Shown here in pieces: positions 53,457 to 62,733 of a DNA stretch of 64,000 nt. Each line of letters starts with the position of its first letter. The stretch's first letter is position 1. Source of the DNA: Gammaproteobacteria bacterium (GTDB lineage Bacteria; Pseudomonadota; Gammaproteobacteria; Burkholderiales; Nitrosomonadaceae); the NCBI GenBank assembly GCA_030431985.1, contig JAUIIB010000007.1:1-64000 (forward strand), in the 5' to 3' direction. The notes below the pieces were generated by a model. The model saw nothing but the letters and a program-made list of their open reading frames with translations, was not told the origin of the DNA and did not search any database. The position numbers and the translations under genes are program-made.

Positions 53457-55772
53457 TTATTGAATTTTAATGCTTGCCGGACCGGGCAGTACAACTTCGA
53501 CAGATTCCCCGCTTTCGGTATCTTCGCCGGTCGCGCTCTGAACACTGATTTCCGTTTCGCCTGCATTCGGCGTAATCACCTTGAACCGCAGCTGCGCCGC
53601 CATACCCGTTGGCTCCTCCCTGCCGAATTTTACGGTATGTGTGCCACTGTTTTCCTCGCTATTCAGCAATTCGAGCATATCGGTCTCGTAACTGATTTGC
53701 GCTTCACCGGACACCGTCGCTCTGGCCCCGACCATCCTGACTCTCACTGAGAATTCTTTATCAAACGTAATGTTACTCGGTGCCTGGATCGTCAAAGTCG
53801 GTTCGCCTGACGCGTTAAGCGCCGCCTGACGCGCAAACGGGTTTGCCGCGGACTGAGATCTGTCGGGCGAGAATGCTTGTGCACCACGGCTTAAAACAGA
53901 TGAAACACCGCCTCTGCCAGCAGGGTTTGACGGCGCTATCGACAATCCACCGGCCGATGTTTTACTGACCCTGACCGGTAACTTACCCGCCTCATTAGCC
54001 GTGCCGTAATGAAACTCTTTCTCAAAATTGGTTTGATGTGGCAAATTACGGACAATACGCGGTGTAATTAGCAAAACAATTTCCCGTTTCGTACGCATCA
54101 CATCTTGCCCCGAAGTCAAACGGTCGAGACCCGGGATATTAATTAGACCAGCAAGGCCACTTATGCGGGTTGTATCAGTATCATCATACAAGCCAGCTAT
54201 TACCTCCGTTTCGCCATCTTTCAGTGTTAAGGTTGTTTCTGCATTAGTGGTGCTGATAATTGGTGCCGTACTATTACCATCAGGCGCGTCTTCCTCACCT
54301 ATAATACTACTAACCTCCAGTTGAACTTTCATTGTAACCACATTATTCGAACTGATCAGTGGCTCAACATCCAGTTTTGTACCGATATCGATGAATGTAG
54401 GTGTTGAAGTTACCACTGCGCTTACTCCAGCGGCCACATTGGAAGTAAAAATAGGCTGTCTTGTCCCAATATGGAATTTGGCAGCCTCACGGTTTTTGAC
54501 ACGTACTCGCGGGTTTGCGAGTACATCGCCATTTGACAGGTTATGTGCAAAGTTTACCGCAACTTGATTGGCAATCGTAAAGTTTCTAAATTTTGGCAGC
54601 GAATCCACCTGACTCAGTTTTACTACTCCATCTGCAACAGTAGTTGCTGCAGTTCCAGTACCTGGAACAAAACTAAAAGTAGTTCCCTGCGGCAGGTCGG
54701 GGCCAAGTAAAAAGCTATTGTTTCTAGAAACCGAAAGGATAGCCACATCAAGCATCACCTCAGATTCAGGAAAATCGTTGAGTGTCACCAGTTTTTCGAC
54801 CACTCGGATAGCCTCGAGCGTATCACGTATAATAAACAGATTAAGCTGTTCGTTCACGTAAATGTCCTTGGCTTTAACCAGGCCACGAATCATCGCCACC
54901 ATTTGCTTGACATCAGCATGTGCTACCTGAAAACTGCGCACCATCAACTCCTGGTATTCTTTCTGCTTGGCCGGCGTGTTGGGGTAAATCAGTAATGAAT
55001 TTTCATTCAACCGCGTATACGCCAGTTGATTGGTAATCAGCAGCAGCTTAAGAATATCTTCAACGGTATTGTTGCGTACAAATACAGAGACTTTGGCTTC
55101 CTGGCGGATATCTTTATCAAAAACAAAATTAATGCCTGCGGTGCGCGACATGATTTCAAAAACCGAACGCAGCTCGGTGTCTTTAAACTCCATGGTGATG
55201 TTTTTCTTGAAAGCGGTCTCAAGCGTCAGATCAGTGCTCTCCGCGCGGGTAATCCGATTATTGAGCTCCTTGACCAGTTCGCGCGCTTGCGGCTGCATCG
55301 GATTTTCCTGCAACACCGATCTGACCGCTTTTTCAGCGCCATCGATATCATTACGAATCAACAATTGCTGTGCATATTCAATAGTTGCTGCGTGATGTCG
55401 ATCACGGTCTATCGTCTCAAGCCCCTCTCTAACCCGTTCATTGCCCGGGAAAAAATCAAGAATACGCCGGTATTTTTCATCGGCAAAATCCAACTCGCCA
55501 TCAAGACGTGCAGTATTTGCATCGGCCAGCATTCTTCCAAGCACACTTTCGCGCTGTAACTCCAGCATTGTGCGGATTTCCTTATTTTTGGGTTCTTCCC
55601 GCGCAGCCTGCTCCAGTTTCAGCAAACCGAGCTCCAATTCACCGTTCTGTATCAGAATCTGCCCTTCCTCAAACGCTTTGTTACGCGTTCCAAATGTCTT
55701 GTTATTGATCGCGCAACCACTGACAATGAGAGCCGCTATTAACAAAAAAACAGCGCATTTAAATAGTTTCAT
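53457..55772 (-). CDS. gspD: Secretin with C-terminal cohesin-like domain (GspD-like)
   Basis: The ATG at 55772 shares a base with the upstream stop and gives 771 residues. A lipobox VSGC puts the lipid Cys at residue 20. Residues 25-185 hold TPR-like repeats, 190-270 an N0/STN domain (ITMEFKDTELRSVFEIMSRT), then N1-type and secretin domains (ending near 590 with IPGLDRLTSGQDVMRTKREIVLLITPRI). Residues 660-771 form a cohesin-type domain (FDKEFSVRVRMVGA, ISYETDMLELL) outside the usual GspD plan. The ring would form the outer-membrane gate. Confidence 0.9.
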   Translation of the reverse strand: MKLFKCAVFLLIAALIVSGCAINNKTFGTRNKAFEEGQILIQNGELELGLLKLEQAAREEPKNKEIRTMLELQRESVLGRMLADANTARLDGELDFADEKYRRILDFFPGNERVREGLETIDRDRHHAATIEYAQQLLIRNDIDGAEKAVRSVLQENPMQPQARELVKELNNRITRAESTDLTLETAFKKNITMEFKDTELRSVFEIMSRTAGINFVFDKDIRQEAKVSVFVRNNTVEDILKLLLITNQLAYTRLNENSLLIYPNTPAKQKEYQELMVRSFQVAHADVKQMVAMIRGLVKAKDIYVNEQLNLFIIRDTLEAIRVVEKLVTLNDFPESEVMLDVAILSVSRNNSFLLGPDLPQGTTFSFVPGTGTAATTVADGVVKLSQVDSLPKFRNFTIANQVAVNFAHNLSNGDVLANPRVRVKNREAAKFHIGTRQPIFTSNVAAGVSAVVTSTPTFIDIGTKLDVEPLISSNNVVTMKVQLEVSSIIGEEDAPDGNSTAPIISTTNAETTLTLKDGETEVIAGLYDDTDTTRISGLAGLINIPGLDRLTSGQDVMRTKREIVLLITPRIVRNLPHQTNFEKEFHYGTANEAGKLPVRVSKTSAGGLSIAPSNPAGRGGVSSVLSRGAQAFSPDRSQSAANPFARQAALNASGEPTLTIQAPSNITFDKEFSVRVRMVGARATVSGEAQISYETDMLELLNSEENSGTHTVKFGREEPTGMAAQLRFKVITPNAGETEISVQSATGEDTESGESVEVVLPGPASIKIQ

Positions 55773-56365
55773 CAAAATTTTCCTGTCTGAGAATCATTTA
55801 TAGGAAGCGTTTGCTTGGCATTCAGCGGCAGATAAGTCAGCGTCACCGACGCTTCATCGATAGTATCCAGACGATACTCCCCATCAATTTTTTCTCCGAT
55901 TTTAGCAATATAATTCTCATTGTCTTGCGTTAGAAAAACCCATGTTTTGTTACCCTCAATAGCCTTACCGATATACTTAAACTGTAATGGCGGCGGTGTC
56001 GGCGCAGGCTGCCGCGCCTTGGCTTTGGCTTTAGCCTCTGCACGCTGCTGCGCTATGGCCGCCTGCTGTTCCGGACTGATTTGAGGCCGCTTGGGCGCCC
56101 AGGACATCGACGTAAACAATGTGCCCGCACGCGGATCGAACGTTCTCTGGCCCAACTGTTGGACATCCAGATAATTATGAGTAGCGGGTGCACTTTTTCT
56201 GCTTGATGCGCCACGGGTTGTTTTTTTGGCTGTCACGGGTTGCGCAGTGTCGACAATCATCTCTTCTTCTTCGTCGTCAACCAACACTACGGCTACCAGC
56301 GTCGCAACCAACGCCAGACCAATGATAATTTTACGTTTCTTTTCAGACGCATCCATTGTTATCAC
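55772..56365 (-). CDS. PilP/GspC-like inner-membrane protein
   Basis: A 197-residue protein with one N-terminal helix (IIIGLALVATLVAVVLVDDE), a Lys-, Ala- and Pro-rich linker, and a small beta domain (LQFKYIGKAIEGNKTWVFLTQDNENYIAKIGEKIDGEYRLDTI) like the homology region of PilP and GspC, which links the inner-membrane platform to the secretin. It is coupled to pilO-like and gspD genes by four- and one-base overlaps. Confidence 0.75.
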   Translation of the reverse strand: MITMDASEKKRKIIIGLALVATLVAVVLVDDEEEEMIVDTAQPVTAKKTTRGASSRKSAPATHNYLDVQQLGQRTFDPRAGTLFTSMSWAPKRPQISPEQQAAIAQQRAEAKAKAKARQPAPTPPPLQFKYIGKAIEGNKTWVFLTQDNENYIAKIGEKIDGEYRLDTIDEASVTLTYLPLNAKQTLPINDSQTGKF

Positions 56366-56955
56366 TCATTCAGATAAAGACTCATTTCCAAACGCACATC
56401 GAGTTGCTCCGACTGAACGTCGTCACGTTTAATGACAAAATCCGTAATTGCCATAGCGGGAACAGCCTGCAATACATCCGCCATAAACGCACGAATCTGT
56501 GCGTAACGCCCCCTGACGGGCAGAATAATGTCATACCGGGATAACCGCCAATCCCGTTCAAGGGTCAGCCTGAAATCACTGCTGTTGATTTCAACGCCTT
56601 GTTTTTGTGCAACGCGAACCAGTTCGCGAATCCAGAATGGAGACGAATCAAAACGCGGGAAAAATTCATAGAACGCCTGTAAAGCCTGATCGTTTGTTAG
56701 ATTTTTCTCAGCGACAGGCATACCATCAGACCCGGCGCGCAACTGCATTTTCAGCGTTTCAGCGCGTTCCTTCAGCTTTTCCAGCGCTTCTTTTTCAGGC
56801 TGTACGGCACCCAGAAAAAAAATACCGGCGACCACCAGCAAACCCACGCCGATCTTCCCCATATTACCGAGGCGTGAAGCATGCCAGCGCAACAGCAGCA
56901 GATAATGCCGGCTTTGCGTCTGGATTAATTCTGTTTTCAAGATTTTGCTGTCCAT
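56362..56955 (-). CDS. PilO/GspM-like inner-membrane protein
   Basis: A 197-residue protein with one membrane helix (GKIGVGLLVVAGIFFLGAVQ), a coiled segment (EKEALEKLKERAETLKMQL) and a ferredoxin-like domain (FWIRELVRVAQKQGVEINSSDFRL). This matches PilO, the partner of PilN. It overlaps its neighbours by 19 and 4 bases. Divergent in sequence but clear in position. Confidence 0.75.
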   Translation of the reverse strand: MDSKILKTELIQTQSRHYLLLLRWHASRLGNMGKIGVGLLVVAGIFFLGAVQPEKEALEKLKERAETLKMQLRAGSDGMPVAEKNLTNDQALQAFYEFFPRFDSSPFWIRELVRVAQKQGVEINSSDFRLTLERDWRLSRYDIILPVRGRYAQIRAFMADVLQAVPAMAITDFVIKRDDVQSEQLDVRLEMSLYLNE

Positions 56956-57482
56956 ACGGCCGTCAAAAGAAAATCGATTGGACGATAGGGGTTATCCTGT
57001 TTGACTTTGTAATTAACAAGATGAACCTGTTCAAAAACAACTTCACGTTCCATTGATTCAACAAAATCAAGTAGCGCATTAATATTCCGGGATTCTCCAC
57101 TGATTCTCAGCGTCCGGCCCTTAACGTTCGGCTGCAGCGCCAATAAAGCGACATCGTCGGTAATGATATTTTCAATAGCGTCAAACAAGGCTTCCCAGGG
57201 TAAATTGATTTGATTGAGAATAGTATTCGCTTGTTGTAACTCTTTACCAATCTCCTGGCTGAATTCTCTTGTACGCGACCGCCGCCGCGATTTGGTTGTC
57301 GCACCGGGCTGCTGCTTCTCCATACGCTCAACACGAACACTCCAGAAACTGGATGCTTCTGTAATCTGCCTGAATTGATAAAATACTGCAAGTAAGGCTA
57401 TTACACCGATACAAAGCAACAACCAGTCAATAGTGCGTAACGGTTGACCGGCGTATGGAAAAGATATTTTCATACGGGACAT
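56937..57482 (-). CDS. PilN-like inner-membrane protein
   Basis: A 181-residue protein with one helix (TIDWLLLCIGVIALLAVFYQFRQI), a basic stretch (KSRRRSRTREFSQ) and a ferredoxin-like domain (WEALFDAIENIITDDVALLAL through TLRISGESRNINALLDFVESM), the layout of PilN and of GspL C termini. It overlaps the PilM-like gene by 13 bases. Confidence 0.75.
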   Translation of the reverse strand: MSRMKISFPYAGQPLRTIDWLLLCIGVIALLAVFYQFRQITEASSFWSVRVERMEKQQPGATTKSRRRSRTREFSQEIGKELQQANTILNQINLPWEALFDAIENIITDDVALLALQPNVKGRTLRISGESRNINALLDFVESMEREVVFEQVHLVNYKVKQDNPYRPIDFLLTAVWTAKS

Positions 57483-58312
57483 GCATTCTCCCCGGACCGG
57501 ACCTTACCCGCAACAGCAGTAGGATAGTGTTCCGGAACGGATATCTGGTCAGTTAGCAACGGCATGACCCCCCAACCACAGTCACTGGGCAGCATCAACG
57601 CCGGATGCTCAGGCGCAAAAAGTAAAACCTGTTCTTCAACCTCCTTTTGCCCCGACAAAACGGCTTCTTGATCAAGTACCGCCCACAGTTCATTCTGCAA
57701 ATCATGCAAAACGCGCTGATTGCGGATATTCCGCCAAACTCCATCGACCATCACCGCGACGCAGATCCGCCCATTCTCAACCAGCGCTAGAAACGATTTT
57801 TTGTGATTAAACGCGTGCGATGACTGATCGAGCACCGAAGTTAAATAGGGCTCAATTCCATTTAAGACGATTTGTTGACGTGTAGACAATTCTTGAATCT
57901 GCTTGAGAAGATCGTGCGAAATCGCCGCACAAACTGCACCCGAAACAGGACTCCATGGACTGACACTTAACGCCCAATTATCTACACGAGCACCATAAAT
58001 TTCTCGCATACGAAAATCAGCGTAAGCCATCACTTCATCGGGCGAGGTGATTTCCGTTTGTGGTGGCAGTACGATATATCGCACAAAGTAATTGGAAAGC
58101 GTTACAGTCATGCCCGACCCACCAGCTTCGGCTAACTGGGACTCAAGCTTTTCCATCGGCAATAGCCATACCGGATCACCATCCTGGTTGTCAGGAATCC
58201 GCTCAGTCACGACAGGCTGCTTAACAGGTTTTAACCCTCGCTTTGTCCGCACCACATTAATCTGGTCCGGCGCAAAAAACACATCAATCTGATCACGCCA
58301 CAATGGTGACAC
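57470..58312 (-). CDS. PilM/GspL-like cytoplasmic platform protein
   Basis: A 280-residue protein with the actin-like PilM/GspL fold in outline: VTLSNYFVRYIVLPPQ, SPDEVMAYADFRMREIYG, GIEPYLTSVLDQ. It lacks a clear ATP-binding phosphate loop and a membrane helix, so it resembles the cytoplasmic half of GspL split off as a separate protein. It overlaps gspE by 20 bases. Confidence 0.7.
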   Translation of the reverse strand: MSPLWRDQIDVFFAPDQINVVRTKRGLKPVKQPVVTERIPDNQDGDPVWLLPMEKLESQLAEAGGSGMTVTLSNYFVRYIVLPPQTEITSPDEVMAYADFRMREIYGARVDNWALSVSPWSPVSGAVCAAISHDLLKQIQELSTRQQIVLNGIEPYLTSVLDQSSHAFNHKKSFLALVENGRICVAVMVDGVWRNIRNQRVLHDLQNELWAVLDQEAVLSGQKEVEEQVLLFAPEHPALMLPSDCGWGVMPLLTDQISVPEHYPTAVAGKVRSGENACPV

Positions 58313-59987
58313 GATTAGCCTCCTCCAAGCTGGTTATGCCGCTTTTAACCATATCCAGAGCTGCTTCCCGCAAGAAATGTGTGCCGTTCTTCCTGGCCGC
58401 TTCTTTTATTTTACGTATAGGCTCCTGCGCGACAATCAGCTCTCGAATTTCATCATTCAGAATCAATATTTCAGCAATGGCATGACGGCCGCGATAACCG
58501 CTCCCGCGGCATTGTCCACAACCTTTTCCGGTTCGAAACAGAAAACTGTCGGATGCTTCGCGGTCGATCCCGGCCTCGTCAATCTGTTGATCCGTAGGGT
58601 GCTCGTCAACGGTACAATGCGGACACAACAAGCGCACCAACCGTTGCGCGGCAATTCCGTTTAATGCTGACACGAAGCTGTAGGGATCCACACCCATATG
58701 CGAAAAGCGCCCGATAACGTCAAACACGTTATTGGCGTGTACCGTAGTAAAAACCAAGTGCCCGGTTAACGCCGCCTGTATGGCAATCTGGGCAGTTTCG
58801 GCATCACGGATCTCACCAACCATAATCTTATCGGGATCGTGCCGCAGAATAGAGCGCAGACCACGCGCAAAAGTCAGACCTTTTTTTTCATTCACCGGTA
58901 TCTGTAATACTCCCGGTAACTGATATTCAATGGGGTCTTCAATGGTAATAATTTTATCGTTACCTTTGTTAACCTCCGTAATTGCCGCATACAGCGATGT
59001 TGTCTTACCGCTGCCGGTTGGCCCCGTTACTAACAACATGCCGTAGGGTTCCGAACTCAGACGACGTAATATTGACATATTCGCTTCGCTAAACCCCAGA
59101 TGATCCAGCGTCAGTCCCTCGACGTGATCGGACAACGCCTGACGGTCTAAAATACGTAACACGGCATCCTCGCCAAAAATACTCGGCATAATGGAAACCC
59201 GGAAGTCGACCTCGCGTCCTTGAATTGAAACTTTGAAGCGCCCGTCTTGCGGAACACGCCGTTCCGCAATATCCAGCTCTGACATCACCTTAATCCTGGA
59301 GATCACCTGTTCGGCAAGATCGGCGCCTTTTATCACGCCGATTGACATCAAAACACCGTCAATCCGGTACTTGATCGACAATGCGCCAACGACCATTTCC
59401 AGATGAATATCACTGGCCTGCGATTTGTGCGCGTCATACAACGTGGAATGAACAAGACGCACCACCGGACTGGTGCCTTCATTGATCGTTTTCAGCGAAA
59501 GGTCTTCAACACTGCTTTGGACCACATCCTGATTTTGATCAGGTAACACGTGATCCATGGCTCGCATGTTTTTTTCCTGTTGGGTGAAGAAAGCCGCCAA
59601 ATCGGCGGGATGCACCAACCGCCACACGACATTCATTTCAAAACGATCTTCAGCCCATAAGCGCAATTTCGATGAGAACGGATCGCTGACAACAAGTAAA
59701 AATGTGTCTCCGTCCCTAAATAAAACACATTCATGCCGTACTGCTTCCGCAAACGGTAAAATATCGAAAGCAGGCTCCAGCTCGTGTATGGTTTTCATTT
59801 CCATCACGGGAATGTGCAGCAACTCACCCAGTTCATGAATGGATTCATCGGGAGAAAATCCATTGGCCTCTTCAAGCATTTCGATAACCGAAACGCCCCG
59901 CTGGATTGCTTCCACGCGGATCTGACCCAAATCATTAAGACTTAATGATTGTTTATCTCCAGTCTGCATAGATGTTTCTTGTGTCAA
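58293..59987 (-). CDS. gspE: Type II secretion ATPase GspE (GspE/PilB)
   Basis: The 564-residue ATPase drives pseudopilus assembly. It has an N-terminal MshEN-like domain (residues 20-150), then the ATPase core with Walker A GPTGSGKTTSLYA, Asp box TIEDPIEYQLPG, Walker B RHDPDKIMVGEIRDAETA, and a tetracysteine zinc site (CPHC and CGQC). All catalytic residues are intact. It overlaps gspF by four bases. Confidence 0.94.
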   Translation of the reverse strand: MTQETSMQTGDKQSLSLNDLGQIRVEAIQRGVSVIEMLEEANGFSPDESIHELGELLHIPVMEMKTIHELEPAFDILPFAEAVRHECVLFRDGDTFLLVVSDPFSSKLRLWAEDRFEMNVVWRLVHPADLAAFFTQQEKNMRAMDHVLPDQNQDVVQSSVEDLSLKTINEGTSPVVRLVHSTLYDAHKSQASDIHLEMVVGALSIKYRIDGVLMSIGVIKGADLAEQVISRIKVMSELDIAERRVPQDGRFKVSIQGREVDFRVSIMPSIFGEDAVLRILDRQALSDHVEGLTLDHLGFSEANMSILRRLSSEPYGMLLVTGPTGSGKTTSLYAAITEVNKGNDKIITIEDPIEYQLPGVLQIPVNEKKGLTFARGLRSILRHDPDKIMVGEIRDAETAQIAIQAALTGHLVFTTVHANNVFDVIGRFSHMGVDPYSFVSALNGIAAQRLVRLLCPHCTVDEHPTDQQIDEAGIDREASDSFLFRTGKGCGQCRGSGYRGRHAIAEILILNDEIRELIVAQEPIRKIKEAARKNGTHFLREAALDMVKSGITSLEEANRVTIVA

Positions 59988-61168
59988 TTGATACTACCTG
60001 CCAGCTCAAAAATAGGCAGATACATTAAAATAATAATGCCGCCTATTACAATACCGATAACTGCCATAAGAATAGGTTCAATCAGTTTCGTAGTCCATTC
60101 AACCCAGCGTGCAATTTCCTCATCGTGGAAAGCGCCAATACGTTCCATCATATCGCCCATCAATCCCGTACGTTCGCCAACTCTTAGCATGCGGTTGCCC
60201 ACTGCTGTCGTCAGCCCTTCGACTTCCATTGCGCTGGAAATAGTCTGGCCTTCACGGATATGATTGGCCGCAGCCTCAATTTTTGGCCTGAAGTGCGCTT
60301 GTAATAAACCGCTGACCATTTCCAGCGCCTGTGTAATGGGTATGCCGCCACGCAATAGCATACCCAATGTTTTATAAAAACGGGCTAACTGGTAAACACG
60401 CATACGCTCACCAACCGCCGGGATATGCCACAATTTCTCCATCATATATGCACGGAACCCCTGCCGGGTAACGGCATAACTTACGGACACGAGAAATAAC
60501 AAAACAAATATAGCCAGCTCCCAGCCGTGATCCTGAACAAAATGACCCCATTCGATCAGTAGAACAGACAACCAAGGCAAATCCGCGTTCATGTCATCGT
60601 AGATCGCACTGAATTTAGGTACCACAAAAATTAACAGAAACAACGATACCAATAATCCTACAACCAATAACAATACCGGATAAATCGAAGCACCGACCAG
60701 TTTCTTACGCACCAAATCCATTTGAGTCTGATAGGTTACAAAGCGTGTTAAAGCCTCAGCAAGATCGCCGGTTCGTTCGCTGGCACGAATTGTGGCAATA
60801 TAAAGCATTGGGAAAGCCTGAGGATAGGCTTCTAGCGCTTGTGAAAATGTAATACCTTCATAGAGCCGCGCAAGGAGATCATGAATGATTTTCCTGTTAT
60901 TTGCGTCCTGCTCTTTATCCACTAACGTTTCCAGACATTCGACAAGACTTAACCCCGCTGTAACCAACGAAAGCAGTTCCTGACTAAAATGAACCAGGGG
61001 GAAACGTGCATTGGATTTAAATGACAATCCGGTAAAACTGCGCTTGACAGTCAATACCATCCCGCCCTGATCCAATACTTGGCGGCGCGCCTCTTCCTCG
61101 CTATCCGCCTCCAGCTGTAAATGGACCGTTCCCTGTCCTGATATAACGGCTTTTACTTCATAGCGCAT
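59984..61168 (-). CDS. gspF: Type II secretion inner-membrane protein GspF
   Basis: A 394-residue platform protein with two homologous GspF domains (about residues 65-185 and 265-385), each ending in membrane helices (VLLLVVGLLVSLFLLIFVVPKF and PILMAVIGIVIGGIIILMYLPIF). It organises assembly of the pseudopilus at the inner membrane. It follows gspG by 17 bp. Confidence 0.93.
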   Translation of the reverse strand: MRYEVKAVISGQGTVHLQLEADSEEEARRQVLDQGGMVLTVKRSFTGLSFKSNARFPLVHFSQELLSLVTAGLSLVECLETLVDKEQDANNRKIIHDLLARLYEGITFSQALEAYPQAFPMLYIATIRASERTGDLAEALTRFVTYQTQMDLVRKKLVGASIYPVLLLVVGLLVSLFLLIFVVPKFSAIYDDMNADLPWLSVLLIEWGHFVQDHGWELAIFVLLFLVSVSYAVTRQGFRAYMMEKLWHIPAVGERMRVYQLARFYKTLGMLLRGGIPITQALEMVSGLLQAHFRPKIEAAANHIREGQTISSAMEVEGLTTAVGNRMLRVGERTGLMGDMMERIGAFHDEEIARWVEWTTKLIEPILMAVIGIVIGGIIILMYLPIFELAGSIN

Positions 61169-61185
61169 CGGTGTCGCCAGCCTGT

Positions 61186-61623
61186 TTACCAGTTTGTAAT
61201 ATCAGCCGCCTCTCCTTCTCCACCAATCTGCCCGTCTCTACCCATGGAAAACAAATCAAATTCATTGTTCTCACCAGGATATTTGTATACATATGGACGC
61301 CCCCAAGGGTCGTTTGGCGGCGTTTTAGACAAATAAGGACCTTGCCATTTTGGCTCGTTATTGGGCTGTGTCACTAATGCGGCAAGGCCATTCTCAGTTT
61401 GCGGATAACTGCCCACGTCTAATCGGTATTGATGCAATGCTTTTTCCAGAGCATCAATCTGCGCTTGAGCCATTTTTATCTCGGATTTGCCGACCTGCGA
61501 GAAATATTTGGGCCCTACGTAGGCCGCCAACAATCCAATAATGACCATCACAACGAGTAATTCAAGCAATGTAAAACCATATTCATGTTGAACAAACCGC
61601 CGTTTGTACCAGAAATGCATCAT
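61186..61623 (-). CDS. gspG: Major pseudopilin GspG
   Basis: The 145-residue protein has the canonical form: YG-FTLLELLVVMVIIGLLAAYVGPKYF with Glu5, then ALHQYRLDVGSYPQTENGLAALV, WQGPYLSKTPPNDPWGRPYVYKYPG and the calcium-loop GRDGQIGGEGEAADI. It is the first gene of the operon and builds the pseudopilus shaft. Confidence 0.95.
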   Translation of the reverse strand: MMHFWYKRRFVQHEYGFTLLELLVVMVIIGLLAAYVGPKYFSQVGKSEIKMAQAQIDALEKALHQYRLDVGSYPQTENGLAALVTQPNNEPKWQGPYLSKTPPNDPWGRPYVYKYPGENNEFDLFSMGRDGQIGGEGEAADITNW

Positions 61624-61705
61624 TTTAATCCTCTTAACACTAAACGTTTCAAAGAAAATCGCAAATATTCATAAAATACTACCGTTCAATCTATCCAAAC
61701 CGCAA

Positions 61706-62389
61706 TCACCTGCGCAGTATTGCCCACCAACGACCGATATTCAACAACGTCATTAACGAGGCCGATACATATGTCCAGGCAGCCGCTTTTAAAATTTTGC
61801 GCGCATGTTGTTCGTCGCCCTCGATTAAATGTCCGCCTTTGTCAAGCATCGGCAGCGCGCGAGCAAAGCTGGCATGCAATTCCATTGGCAATGTCACCAG
61901 ATGTATCAATGTGGATGTCCCCAACGTCAACACACCTCCGACAAAAAATAATACGCCTACCACCGGCGCATGGGTAACCACCATAATAAACGGTACAATC
62001 ATTAATATCGCCGCACCCAATTTTTCAACAGGTGCAGCAATCTGAACCAAACGTGTACGCATTTTCAGCGGAGGATATTCGTCACGATCCTGAACCGCAT
62101 GTCCGACTTCATGTGCAGCCACAGTAATCGCCGTTAACGATTTGCCATTAAATTTATCCGCCATCAAACGTACTGCCTTTGCAACAGGATCATAATGATC
62201 ACCCTGATCGGTTTTCTCGACCTTAACTGATTGTAATCCGGCCCAATCTAACAAAATACGGGCAAGTTCACTACCCGTTACAGTATAACGATCCTGGGGA
62301 TAACTATATTTTTCGAGTGTATGTCTGACCCAGTAAGACGGCCCGAAAATTAATACAACTGCAGTAATGATAATGAGTACATACAACAT
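61706..62389 (-). CDS. Membrane zinc metallopeptidase (YugP type)
   Basis: A 227-residue protein with four membrane helices and the zinc motif AAHEVGHAVQDRD (HExxH form HEVGH) near residue 92. VTGSELARILLDWAGL and the C-terminal ARKILKAAAWTYVSASLMTLLNIGRWW are typical of the YugP family. It may process membrane proteins; no substrate is known. It is monocistronic, 82 bp after the start side of gspG. Confidence 0.88.
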   Translation of the reverse strand: MLYVLIIITAVVLIFGPSYWVRHTLEKYSYPQDRYTVTGSELARILLDWAGLQSVKVEKTDQGDHYDPVAKAVRLMADKFNGKSLTAITVAAHEVGHAVQDRDEYPPLKMRTRLVQIAAPVEKLGAAILMIVPFIMVVTHAPVVGVLFFVGGVLTLGTSTLIHLVTLPMELHASFARALPMLDKGGHLIEGDEQHARKILKAAAWTYVSASLMTLLNIGRWWAILRR

Positions 62390-62733
62390 GCCGCCTTATA
62401 TTCATCACAATATATTTACTGAAACAACAATCTCGTAGCAATTCCTTGCTGGAAGTACTTTAAACGACTTAGATGGTAAACTAACGTTAAATCAGACAGC
62501 AAAAAACATTTATTATTCAATTAATCCTGATAATATTCTACTTGAAATTTCGTTTTCCAGAATATCAGCATAGCAAAGTGTCCGTGACACAATTGTGACA
62601 TTTGCCACCCAACGCGTAGCTTACACTTTTTTATCTCGGCCAATTGCTCGAAGACCGTTATGCGCTACTCGCCACTCATAACGACATCCTCTACTTTGCG
62701 CAAACCGTAATCTAATGTCTAGAATCAGATCTT
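62390..62733. other. Spacer with a short inverted repeat downstream of the KamA gene
   Basis: CGTTATG (62656-62662) pairs with CATAACG (62677-62683) around 14 bases, about 50 bp after the KamA stop on the minus strand, and might end its transcript. The rest holds the upstream region of the metallopeptidase. I see no gene. Confidence 0.4.
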
